Assembly (NCBI GenBank): GCA_019914945.1
Contig: CM034109.1
Coordinates: 8,672,479-8,736,478, forward strand
From: Typha latifolia
Lineage: Eukaryota > Streptophyta > Magnoliopsida > Poales > Typhaceae
Length of the DNA: 64,000 bases
Direction: 5' to 3'
Below the pieces are notes generated by a model. That model made no database searches. It was not told the DNA's origin and saw only the letters and a list, made by a program, of their open reading frames with translations. The position numbers and the translations under genes are program-made. Below, one piece after another: positions 47,649-58,755 of this stretch (position 1 is the first letter of the stretch; the number at the start of each line of letters is the position of its first letter).

Positions 47649-50058
47649 ATGGCATCTCAAGATCATCATCACCACCACGATCACCACGACCACCACCATG
47701 ATCACACTCAGGGGTATTTTCTGTTCTCCGTTCTCTTCTCCATCTTCTCTTTTCCACCTCCAATTTGTCTTCTCCTTCTTATCTATGGTAAGTACTATCT
47801 CTTCTTCTTTCTCCTTGGATTTGTAGTGGAGAAGGGAGTCATGGGTCGACGACTTCTTGGGTAGGGCCGGACGGGAGAGTATACCACTCCCATGACGGGC
47901 TTGCTCCGCATTCTCACGAGCCCATCTACTCCCCTGGCTTTTTCAGCAAGAGAGCGCCGCCGCTTCCGTCCAGGGACTTCAAGGAGAGGGCTTTCACCGT
48001 TGGAATTGGCGGCCCAGTTGGAACTGGGTACTTCTTCTTGCTTCCCTGTTTACTATTTCTGTACGCGATTTGCTCCTTTCTATATTGGCATTGGTTTTGG
48101 TTCCTTTTCTTTTGTTTGGGTTTTTATCAATTTGGATTATAATTGTGGTTTCTTGTTGGCTTTGGTCTGTTTTGTGAAAATTCTTGGGAAAGATGTCTCT
48201 TTTTTTCCATTTTGGAGCTCCACCGAAACCTGCATTCGCATTTCCCTTGTGGACATTTGACTTTGTTAGTTGTCAGCACAAGAGAATTTCTTCTTGAAAT
48301 ATTAATCTAAGAGAGCTAAGCTAAAAATTTGGAGAGGCTTCGTAAAGCCCTTTTCAAAATAAAAATGTGAGACCTTTCCTTTTTCTTTTTCTTTCAGTTG
48401 GCAAATTTTGATAGCCATCAATTTTTTCTTCCTATCATTTGGCTTGCTCGTCTATCTTCTAGATATCTCTGTATATATATTCTGTTCAACTTTGGATCTT
48501 TCAGCATTGAAAATTATCTTCTGGTGTTAGTGGGATTGTCATGATGTTCAGTTTCCATCTTTTACTTTTCCATCATATACATAATTGTTTATCTACTCCC
48601 ACTTGCTTTTAAATATCATATAATTTAAACTATGGTTTTTTGCATTATTCAGGAAGACGGCTTTGATGTTGGCGCTTTGCCAAGTCTTACGTGATAAGTA
48701 TAGTCTTGCTGCAGTATGTGTCTCATCTTTAAACCATAAGAACTGTCATTTATTTAAGATTTTCTTTTTCTATTCCTTTTAACCATATCTTTTTTAATTC
48801 AGGTAACGAATGATATATTTACAAAAGAAGATGGAGAATTCTTAGTGAGGCATGGAGCATTACCTGAGGAACGGATTCGCGCTGTTGAAACCGGTGGCTG
48901 TCCACATGCTGCTATACGTGAAGATATAAGCATAAATCTTGGTCCTCTGGAAGAGCTATCTAACCTATACAAGGCAGACCTACTACTTTGTGAATCTGGA
49001 GGAGGTACTTTTTCTTCATTCAGTTACATATTTGGGAACTTTGCTTGGACAGAAAATGATATGTTAAGGTGTAATATCTTGATGGTGCAGATAACTTGGC
49101 GGCTAACTTCAGCAGGGAATTAGCTGACTATATAATCTATATCATTGATGTCTCTGGTGGTGACAAGATACCAAGAAAAGGTGGCCCAGGGATAACGCAA
49201 GCAGATCTTTTGGTAGACCAGATATTGTCGTTTCATCTTATTTGAGTGTCACTTATCTTGTGCTACTGCTGTGCAAGATGTTTGTTCATAATGAGTGTAT
49301 TTATAGTCTGATTTACCTTGAATATCTTAAATGTAGGTAATAAACAAAACAGACCTCGCATCAGCAATTGGAGCTGATTTGGCTGTTATGGAACGAGATG
49401 CACTTCGAATGCGGGATGGAGGGCCTTTTGTTTTTGCTCAGGTTTGTTAATTTCTACACTTTTAGGCCACTAGTTTCTTGCTACCTTTTCAATTTGTGTT
49501 CTTTTGAAAATAAAGTTATTCATTATAGTGTCTATGGCAAATATATCTATGAAAATATTGAGGGCACACATGCAACCAAAGAGCCGATTGATGGCACTAT
49601 TTAAGTATCATATAGATGACCAAACTCATTAGAGTTTGACAAGCATGACACATAAGACTCCGTTAGATTCTTAGCTCTGTGTCACAGCTGACTGCTTCAA
49701 GGAAATTGTAACCAAATATGATGCTTCATTTTTCTCAGAATGAGTCACTCTTTCCGTTTGTGTTATACTAAAGTACCAATATGATTTTCCTTTCTCAGTT
49801 TCTTGATGTTTTCTCTGCAAGCAATAGTAAAATTAATCTTATCCTCTATAATTTTCATATCCCTACTTCCAAGTGTTGTTTGATCTGGACTCCTGGTGGA
49901 TTTGGCAGACAAATTCTTGCCATAATGATTCGTCCTGATAATAACGTGAAGCTCATGGAGATGTTCTCATGCAGGTGAAGCATGGAGTTGGCGTGGAGGA
50001 AATTGTGAAGCAAATATTGCAAGCATGGGAGATAGCAACAGGGAATAAGCGTCATTGA
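47649..50058 (+). CDS. UREG: Urease accessory protein UreG (GTPase)
   Basis: Seven exons: 47649-47713, 47827-48027, 48653-48713, 48803-49004, 49091-49212, 49337-49441, 49975-50058, giving 279 aa. The N-terminus is a histidine/aspartate-rich metal-binding stretch (11 His in the first 19 residues), typical of plant UreG and absent from most bacterial ones. The SIMIBI-class GTPase follows: P-loop GGPVGTGKT (83-91), [13 protein letters not shown], the nickel-binding CPH motif in [24 protein letters not shown], and VINKTDLA for guanine specificity. With UreD and UreF it inserts nickel into urease in the cytosol, using GTP. All joins keep frame and all splice sites are GT-AG. The P-loop is split by the intron after 48027, between the two glycines before the Lys. 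Confidence 0.96.
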
Positions 50059-50747
50059 TCCTGAGCTCGTTTATTGAGTCGGCTGCTACGTTTTGACTTT
50101 GTAGTGTTTCTTTAATAATTTTGAAGCCTTGAGGGTTGTAGTATGCTCTATGCTTCTATGGTTACTGAGACATGAGTATGGACAATAATTTGGTGTAGAT
50201 TTTGTTCAACAGATGCTTCCTTTTATGATGATAAGCTTAAAAGCTGCAGATAAGTTGCCAATCCATCTTTAGGCTAAATTTGAAAGCGTCTTCTTGAACT
50301 TTTATTTGTGTCAGTTGACTCTCTCGTGGTTCTATTTAGATTCAAAAATAGGTTTTTTTTTCATTCAAAACTGATGAATTTAGTTTTCTACTAATTGCTA
50401 ATTTTTTGACCATTTTATCATTTTATAATGCGAGAAACTTTGAATTGAAAGAACATAAGACAGAAAGGTTTTCATTAAAAAATATTTCTTTGTAGAGATA
50501 AAAAGGGATTTCGCCTTTTTATTTTAAATTAAAATTAATGTGAAAGAAATCTTAGATGTTCAAAAATAAGATATTATTATGGCCATTAGGTAAGTATTCA
50601 AGAGAAAAAATTGGACAGGTCGTCAACTTGAGACACACCGGAAACTAATAGCAGCTGGAAATTTTAAAATGTTAAAATATTTGTTACAATTAAACAGGAC
50701 TAAAAGAAGAAATAAGTCCAAAACTAGTAATAACAATAAAAAAGAGA
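50059..50747. other. Intergenic region between UreG and tRNA-Arg
   Basis: This holds the UreG 3' UTR, then AT-rich DNA. At 50738-50743 an A-run gives the T6 Pol III terminator of the tRNA on the minus strand. Nothing else was seen. Confidence 0.6.
50738..50743 (-). terminator. Pol III terminator of tRNA-Arg
   Basis: Six T residues on the minus strand, four bases beyond the tRNA 3' end, the usual signal that stops RNA polymerase III. Confidence 0.8.
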
Positions 50748-50820
50748 CGACTTCACTGGGGATCGAACCCAGAATCTCTGGTTCCGTAGACCAGCGCCTT
50801 ATCCATTGGGCCATGAAGTC
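50748..50820 (-). tRNA. tRNA-Arg (anticodon ACG)
   Basis: A 73-nt cloverleaf on the minus strand. The acceptor stem pairs GACTTCA-type 5' bases with TGAAGTC and leaves a G discriminator. The anticodon stem is CTGGT/ACCAG with loop CTACGGA, which places ACG at 34-36 (read as ICG after editing, for CGU/CGC/CGA). The T arm contains GGTTCGATC, the internal B box, and the D arm has the A box TGGCCCAATGG. No intron. A CAA motif lies 6-8 bases upstream and a T6 terminator downstream, both usual for plant tRNA genes, so the gene should be functional. Confidence 0.97.
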
Positions 50821-51216
50821 GACTATTGACTAAGAAATCGATATAATAAGATTCTCTTGTTGCCAGCACTTCCAACCTACTCGCTGCAGCTCACCTTCTT
50901 TCCAAACGTCTCTTCCATTTTTTTTTATCTATAAATATTTTCCTGTTAAAAAATAATATGCAAAGTCTCACACACTATAAAGAGTGAGACATTTTCTATA
51001 GTTTGTAAAATTAATTTATAAAAATATAATATTGTAGATGTAGTTACTGCTTCTTAATACTTATCGGTGATAAATGGAGCACATTTGATAAGAAATTAAA
51101 AAATCCCAAATAGGATACACCCAAAGCGAGACAAACCAACATCGAACAGCCACGAAGCGATCATCCACTGCTCGATCTTTGATCGATCTTTTCCCCTTCT
51201 CTCCTTCCGCATAACA

Positions 51217-51256
<40 letters not shown>

Positions 51257-51301
51257 ATTACCTCTAAAACCTCTGCAAACTCCTCAGCCGCTTCCCCGAA
51301 G
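50821..51301. other. HMG-box gene promoter and 5' UTR
   Basis: This is the upstream region of the HMG-box gene. A CT microsatellite at 51221-51247 lies in the probable 5' UTR, about 55 bp before the start codon. The left part includes the tRNA upstream flank. Confidence 0.55.
51221..51247. repeat. CT microsatellite in probable 5' UTR
   Basis: A 27-bp CT tract just upstream of the HMG-box start codon. Confidence 0.9.
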
Positions 51302-54300
51302 ATGAAGACGAGGTCGAAATCCACGAACCCCACGACCAGAGAGAAGCGCACGGCGGCGCCGGAGGCGGCGACGCAGTCGAGGGTGCTCGCGAAGAGACGC
51401 AAGCCCACCAAGTCCAAGAGGAAGCCTCTTGGAGAAGATCCTCGGAAACCGAAGAAGCCACCCACCGCTTTCTTCTACTTCTTGTACGCCCTTGCCACTC
51501 ATTCCTCTCTATGCTAGCTTTTGTTTTGGGCTGCGGGCATCATTTGATGTCTTTTGATTGGTTTAATTTTAGTCGTTTTGAAGCTATTGGATTTGTTTGG
51601 TTCACTTTAGTGAGAGAAATTGATGATGAATTGGTCGACTGCGATGTGTTTGATAAGTGAACGGCAAACGAAGAGTATGTAGGGTTTATGTGGTTTTAGT
51701 GTATGCTGCTAAGTTAGTATACTTGAGAGTTAGGCAAAGAAATGGATAACTTGCTTTGCTGATGATGAACTTGGTATGTGATAGTGGCCTGCGTCAAGTT
51801 CTAAGTAATTCTGTTGACTCCATGAGAATAGTGTATGCTGCTAAGTTAGTATCCTTGATATTTAGGCAAAGAAACCTGTGACATGTTCCGAGTAATTTTG
51901 TTGACTCCGTGAGAATTTGGCATATTTCTGGCACTTTATTATTTTAGATTTGCCACATCTTTAGATTCAAGTATAACTGTGATATGAATATAAATGCACC
52001 AGACTCTGCTTCCTTTTGATGCACCTAAGTTTAAATAATTTCTGTCTGAAGGAACATGGGTTGCTCCTAGATTATGCAGGGATAAACGTAAGGTGCTTTG
52101 GTAGACTGCTACACCAGCCAACTGGGTTTTTAGGTATTCAGTGAGCTTTTGACTTGCGTAATTTTACCTCTTCTATTGAGTAGATACACATTTTCCAGAG
52201 GTAGATATCTATTAACTACAAAATCTAGATATCTTGCTATCTACTAACTACTCAGAGAGTTTCACTTAGAGGTTCAGGTTGGGAGAATCTCAACTTTACT
52301 TTTAGGTAGTTTGGGAACAATCACCTCTAAGAAATAGCAGTACTTATTGGATTTCATGGAATCATCCCAGTTTGTTCCTCAAACTTAACATTATGCTTAT
52401 TTTTGTAGTTTGAGGATATTGGTCAATAAATGCATGAAGCACTCCTAGACTATGGCCCTGTTTTGGGTTAGTAGTCTCTAGTTGATATGAACTTGAGTGA
52501 TGTATCATTGTCTTCTATCATGTGACTCACCAAGTCTTTCCTAGAAAACTAGGATATTTGATACAAACATTAAAGAAAGTTATGCTGCTCTAATTCCCTA
52601 ATGAGTCCCCTGCTTACCTGAACTGGAAGTGAAGCTTTTCATAGTTGAAAAAATTCACAGGACGTTAATTGTTTATGACTTTTTGGATTTGGTTTATAAT
52701 TAAATGTTGCTTAATACAGCACATTTTGAATTACCACGTTGTGTCTTCTATTCCAGCTCAAGAGAAAAGCAAAAGAAGTTAATGCATCCACAACTAATGC
52801 TTCTATGAATTATCTTCTAATGATACTTTACAGTTTTATTTTTCTGATTTCCTAATGTGAGCTTGTTTTAGTACCGTAATAGTATGCCACTTTTTATATT
52901 GTTTTAGTAGTTTCACTATTATATATTTGGTTTTTTTGTTCTAATTCTAGTACTTATTTATTTATTACAATGTTTTCCTTTTTCCTTCTAAAGTAAATTT
53001 GTTTTACTGTAGTTTGGCTGGTGATATGTGCACTTAAACCATGTCTTTTCTTTTGAAGGGAAGATTTTCGGAAGACCTTTCAATTGGAAAACCCAAATAT
53101 CAAATCAATGCGTGATGTATGAGCTTAAAATTTGTTCGTCCATAACGTTCAAGTTGAGAGTTTGATTATCTCATTGAGCTTAAACTTTGTTCTTTTGCTT
53201 GATCCTTTTTCCAGATTGGGAAGGCATGTGGGGAGAAGTGGAAGACAATGTCTTTTGAGGTTAGTCTCCTACCACCTCACCACCTCTTTTATTCTGAAGA
53301 CACATCTTTCTAACACTACATGATGGAGATTTCAAATCACAAAAATTGTACTGTTTTTCTTGCTGTTAGTATGAATAGCTTCTCTTAGAGACGAGCCAAT
53401 TTTTTTTCCCAGTATTATGTTACATTGGCATAGACAAAACCTCCAGTTTCAATGCTCCATAGATGTTTAATCTTGGTGGAAATTATCTTAGAATTGCATA
53501 TCAACATGACAGAACCTTCTCTTTCTTTCTGACAAATCTGGTATTGGTAAATAATGCACTTGGGGAGTCCTGACATAGAGTTGAAATGGACGGACCAAAA
53601 CTTTTTTTCTTTCTAATCTTGCCTGAGAATTGCTTATTAAAACCTTCTTTCTTCTGAGAGATCTAGTGTTGCTAAGTAGTGCTCTTGGGGAAATATAGGT
53701 ATAGATTAATTTATCTTGCCTTAATGTCAAAATAGGATGCCTGCTATAATTAAATCATTGAGATAAGTCCACTAGAAAAGGAGATGCGGACTTTGTTCAA
53801 GTCCCTCTTTTGTTGGCATTGGAAGATCTTATATCTGCACTTTAAACTCTGTTACAATTTCTACAGCCCTCTTATTTCCTCATAAATTATCAGTTTGAAA
53901 TGGAAAAGGTGACTCCCATGAGCTGTCTAAAGGGTGATTAAGGAGCATGGAATGCCATATATTGCTAACTATTATCGTGCTTCCTTGCCCAGGAACCTAA
54001 TATTTGGTTGCGGTAAGGTTTGCAATTTCCAAAGAATTCCAAACTGAGGGCAAAAGAGAAGCAGGGAATAGTATTCCTGTATGTCATGCAGTCACTTATT
54101 AATTCCTATACTTTCTTGACAGGAAAAGGTCGCATACTACGATATAGCTACTGAAAAACGAGCTGAGTTTGAGACAACCATGGCCAAATATATCAAGAAA
54201 AAGGTAAACATATTCATTTGCTAGACCACTAGCTTACCACTTGCCCTCTCTGTTCCTCTTACATTATTTTACTAATTCATCTTTTTTTTCTTGCAGGAAA

Positions 54301-54338
54301 GTGGTGACACTTCCGAGGAATCTGATGACTATGAGTAA
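51302..54338 (+). CDS. HMG-box chromatin protein (plant HMGB family)
   Basis: Five exons: 51302-51483, 53059-53116, 53215-53259, 54123-54203, 54297-54338, giving 135 aa. A basic N-terminal arm (K/R/T-rich, residues 1-46) precedes one HMG box at about 48-121: PKKPPTAFFYFLEDFRKTF, then IKSMRDIGKACGEKWKTM and EEKVAYYDIATEKRAEFE. A short acidic tail (ESGDTSEESDDYE) ends the protein. This arrangement is the standard plant HMGB design: the box bends DNA and the acidic tail modulates binding, in the nucleus. The Thr-Ala-Phe-Phe-Tyr-Phe-Leu start of the box resembles HMGB6/HMGB7-type proteins, but here the tail is short. The first intron is long (1.6 kb), and I saw no coding sequence in it. All joins keep frame. 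Confidence 0.93.
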
Positions 54339-55201
54339 CCATCTGACAACTGTTAATAAGAACTTCAAAGGTCTGCATGCAGAAGCAAATCTTTTGTATA
54401 TTGTATTGGTGGAACTCTAATATGGAATCAACTACCCTTCTTATCCATCTTCTTGCAAAGTTCTAGTAGCTGTTACTTCTATTCCTTCCCTCATCAAGTT
54501 CATGAATTTGGAAATTGATTATCAGCATGAGTTGCATGCATATATGATATATTTGTAGTTTTTCTGGGTTTGGATCTGAAGAAGAAATATGGACCTGCAG
54601 ATATTGGAGGAATGATTATGTTTACAGATTGTACTACCAGGATCCCAGTTTCTCTTCTTCTTTTCTTTTCTTTTTCTTCGAGAAAATAGTAGGATCCTGT
54701 GCTGTTGATATGTCATACATCTAAACCAAGAGCATCCTGGATTTATTATTATTATTTTCGAGAAAAAAGATCCTTCTCTCTTTTCATTTCTTTTTTATTT
54801 TTTTTATTTTGCACTTATTTTAGTTGTCTAATTTACAGATCGTGGTCTTCTGTACTCGATGTATTTGTCCACTTCTCCTACTCCTAACGTCTAAGGCAAT
54901 TCACATTGGTGATTACTGGTTACCACCTTTCTCATAACCTAAGAGAAAATTAATTATCTCGCTAAATGGGTAAGAAGCAGCAATAGTATAGCTACATTTT
55001 TTTTGGGTGCAAAATATGTACATATACATCTATAGCATGCATCCATAAAATAACCACGATCCAAATTGTATACTTCACCAAGAAGAACCTAATTTAAGAT
55101 CTCCGTTAAATTCAATCAGGTAGCTGAATCAATTGCAAAATCTTCTTTCTTACATACTAAGATTATGCTGCTGGAAATATTCTAAAATGATGAAAGTAGC
55201 A
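54339..55201. other. Intergenic region between convergent genes
   Basis: This holds the 3' UTRs of the HMG-box gene (+) and the DUF561 gene (-). It is AT-rich with T-rich runs near 54650-54810. No gene, RNA or repeat was recognised. Confidence 0.6.
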
Positions 55202-57698
55202 CTACAGCTGAACAGTTCTCGATTCGTCAGATATACGTGTAGTCAATAGACCTAACGCCTCGGCGATGCTTCTAACCTCAGCGATCATTGCAACCATGTC
55301 ATTGAGCTTATTAACAGCCGAACCAACACCCTGCATTCAGAGACATCAGCAAACATAATTTGGATTAGAGTTCAGATGCTGTGGCTTGGCGTTATATTCT
55401 GGACTGCATTTAAATTCGGTGTAGTTTTTGAAAGATTACCGGCTTCAAGATGATTTTTTATTCCAAATTTTGTTATCCTTATCGCAGAACATAAATTTAA
55501 GATGATATTGTACCTAAGAAACAAAGATTAGAAGAGAGAGAGAAGTACATACCACCCCGGCTGCTCCTGCTGTTAAGGCCATTGGTGCAGTAACAGCACT
55601 AAGCCCAGATGAACACATGACTGGAATTTTGACTGCTCTTGAAATAGAATATGCAGCCGCTAATGTTGGTGTTGCCTATTAAAGTCCACACAAAGATAAC
55701 TCACTCAGAGTATTATTGAGAAACACAGTAATAATGTGTAGTTCGCGACACAGCCATTGCATTCTGCTGTATTTTAAGTCTGTTAACTACTACTCATTGG
55801 AAATTTTCCCACTCTGGGAATGCCAGTGCCTTCAAGATTCAGTCTTCACAGTAAATTGTACCACTAGCATATAGATATGAAAAGATCAACTATATGATAT
55901 TATAAGAAGACGTTAGATAGTATCTCTTCTTTCAGAAAAAGCACCCTTATTCTCATACCTTCTCAATTAACCCAAGAACACCAGACTTTGTGGGACTAGA
56001 GCACTTTCCCCCTTCGGTCTGGATAATGTCAGCACCTTCTTGCTCGAGCAGTTCTGCCAGTTTCACCTGTTTTCAATCTAGTATAAGTAATAAGATCAAA
56101 ACTCATATATGCTGCTCTTAAGTAAATAACATCTACCTGATCAGGGAGACTTAGTGTGTGAGGCACAGTGACAGATAGTGTGATAAATGGAAGCATCCTC
56201 TTTGTCTCCTGTGTCAGCTTTAGTATCTGAAATTGATAAGAAGTAAAAAAAAATATGAAAAAATCAATAACTGTACAGCAAGAAGATGCTAAAGAAAAAA
56301 AAAATCTTATTTCTATTGGCAAGAAAAAATTAGACAAGAGAATCTTGTTACTATCATTAACTGCAAGCCTACCTGTTCAGAGGTAAACTGGATACCCAAC
56401 TCATAAAATGAATCATAATTTCCAATCTCAACCTGCGTTAACAAAGTTAAGACGTCAACTAGAAATATATAGAGACAGATGAAATTTTGCAGTAACATGT
56501 CAACCAATTAGACTAAATAGATTCGGGTTTCTGACCATTTGAGCACCTGCATCTACTGCAGGAAGAAACGCCGAAGGATCGACAGATGAGACACAAATCT
56601 GCCAAATTGTAGATGAGTATCAGAATTACTTATCACAGTTAAAGCTCATGATGTCGTGAAAATAATTTAATAACCAAAGAAGGATTCTGTCAGTTCAACA
56701 TTGTTCTTATGACTACTCTTTAGATGTTAGATACATTCATGGCAAGTAGCAGCGTCAGTGATTTAAGTTTATGGCGTAAAAAAAAAATCATAATCCCAAA
56801 ACTTCTGCTCGCAAGAAGTTCTGTATGGCATATCTTGTCCTTTCTAGAATCTGCCTAATAGGATAATGCCCTCTTTTAGTTGTGCATAATATGAATCTTT
56901 GGCAGCCCACAGTTGCTTATAATGAAAATTTTCAAGTATTGTTTCATAAAGAACGGGATTTACCGGGAGAGTGGTTAAGCTGGCGGCAAGCTTCACTAAC
57001 TCCTGATCACAAGCTATATCAACGAGAGTGGCACCTCCCTGTAATTATGCACGATGATAAGATATTAATATGATAACAGGACCAATTACTAAGATACTCT
57101 TACATTTGCAAAGAGAACAATATAAACCTTATCTGCAGCTATAACAACAGATGCAACTCTGTCCTTGTCAAAATTCTGAAGTCCTGAAATGATCTACAAT
57201 GAAAAGAAATAAGATGATTACGGAACAGAATTTGATCATGATAAGATCATGATAAAGAATAGAACTATGAAAGCATCATTTCTAGCTCCATTGGGTTAGA
57301 GAGTTTGGATAAAGATTTTATTTTTTTTCTTTGAACCGATCATATGATAATACTATGCTCAGCCTAGTCCAGTATCAGCATCTGCTAACCAAAGCATAGC
57401 ATGGCAATGCGAAGGAAATTCCTAAGAACGTGATGGATCTTTGAATTCAAGCCAGAGAAGTTCAAAAAGGTGGGACCTTTAGAGCCTTTCTCTCACGGAA
57501 ATCCCTAAGAACGAGCTCTTTGGTGGTAGAAGCCGATGCTCTCGTGGTGAAGGAAGCTGGTACTCTTCGGCGGTCGCTTGTGGTGGAGCGGAATCGGAGA
57601 AGGTTCTGCGAATAGCGAGGTAGGAGAGAAGAATCGCAGTCATTAACAGTAGAATAGGACGGAATTGGAAGAGCTCCAACCATTGCTCCAAGAGCCAT
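55202..57698 (-). CDS. DUF561 / Ycf23-like plastid protein
   Basis: Nine exons on the minus strand: 57698-57477, 57193-57128, 57038-56964, 56598-56536, 56432-56373, 56226-56137, 56066-55959, 55675-55553, 55330-55202, giving 311 aa. Every internal join is phase 0. The first about 55 residues are Ser/Arg-rich and look like a chloroplast transit peptide. The rest has a TIM-barrel-like series: ALKIISGLQNFDKDRV, GGATLVDIACDQELV, ICVSSVDPSAFLPAVDAGAQ, VEIGNYDSFYELG, LAELLEQEGADIIQTEGGKC, PVMCSSGLSAVTAPMAL and GAAGVGVGSAVNKL. This pattern matches the Ycf23/DUF561 family, encoded on red-algal plastid genomes and in plant nuclei. The biochemical role is not established; a barrel enzyme is inferred. 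All splice sites are GT-AG. Confidence 0.88.
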
Positions 57699-58458
57699 CT
57701 CTCTTCTTTCCTCTGGTGGAATAACTTTGGGAGGGAAGAGATAAGATTCCGCAGCACAGAGTGGTCAGTGGTGACTATGTGAATAAATATCCAGATGTTT
57801 GCAGATATCCGGAGAATTATTCATCCGAAATTTTACTTAGGTGAAATTTCAAGATAATCGGCAACGTTGCTGGTTTCGTTAACGACTTCATTTATGTTCC
57901 ACACTTACCAATCCACTGCCAAAGACTGCGCCGACTACGCCTCGAGTGTCCGCTAATTGCCTAATTCAGTGCGTTTTGCGCACAAACTTTAGTTTCCTCT
58001 CAAGAGGAATTTAGGGATGTTTTTGCTTGGATTGACAATTAAGAGTCGGATTTACAAATTAAGAAGAAAATTAAGGATGCCCTCTTCAGCTTGTTTCATA
58101 GCTCCATAAAATTACTAATCATTTGCAAAATTGATGACCAAATCCCTTCATATCTCCTTGAGTTAAACTTCCTCTTATTTTAAAAAAAAAAATTCAAGTT
58201 TCACCAAACACACCTGCTTCGTTTGCTCACCAACCCTCTCCAATTAACAAATTCATTTGAAAAAACTTCATTTTAGCCATTACGACACCAATCCTGAGCA
58301 GGAGTAGTCAAAAGACTAACACTGCAAAATTGGAAATAGGCAGTGTAAGAATAATGTACACAACTATATATATTATATTTCAAAGCTAAGCTTCTGAAGA
58401 AGAGAAACACCAACATCAACATCAACATCAACATGAACAACAAGGAAATACAAAACTC
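57699..58458. other. Intergenic region between two minus-strand genes
   Basis: This holds the DUF561 promoter and the 3' UTR of the 98-aa gene. An A-run is at 58182-58191, and a run of CAACAT repeats lies at 58410-58433 (in the 3' UTR of the next gene). No other gene was seen. Confidence 0.55.
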
Positions 58459-58755
58459 CTAGCGACTTCTCGCCGGCAATCCAGTAGCAGATCCATCGGC
58501 GCAGTATCCGTCGTCGAAGTTCTTGGAGTAGCTGACTGCGTCGTAGCCAAAGGTGAGGGGCTTGGAGCAGTAGATGCTCTTGCCTTCCTTCACTAATCTT
58601 TTCAGGATTCTTCGCCATCCCCTGCCCCTCTCGGGGGCCTCCTGGCCAAGGAGGTGGAAGCGAGACGGGTTCCGGTGCGCCGGAAACCACGACGGAGACG
58701 CCATGTAGGTGGAGAAGCATGACGATGAATTGGCTGTGGAGAGGTCGCTCTCCAT
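58459..58755 (-). CDS. Small plant protein of unknown function, 98 aa
   Basis: A single-exon gene with an ATG at 58755. I do not recognise the family by name. The first part is Ser-rich (MESDLSTANSSSCFST). A basic segment follows (GRGWRRILKRLVKEGKSI), then an aromatic block YCSKPLTFGYDAVSYSKNFDDG, which looks conserved rather than random, and a short tail. The combination of a WRRILxRLVKExKSIY helix with the TFxYDAxSYSxNFDDG block looks like the small plant-specific stress-type proteins seen in many genomes, but that is from memory. There is no signal peptide or membrane segment. A TATA-like TATATGA on the coding strand at about 58804-58812 supports transcription. The overlapping 115-aa frame on the same strand is a shadow. 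Confidence 0.75.
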   Translation of the reverse strand: MESDLSTANSSSCFSTYMASPSWFPAHRNPSRFHLLGQEAPERGRGWRRILKRLVKEGKSIYCSKPLTFGYDAVSYSKNFDDGYCADGSATGLPARSR

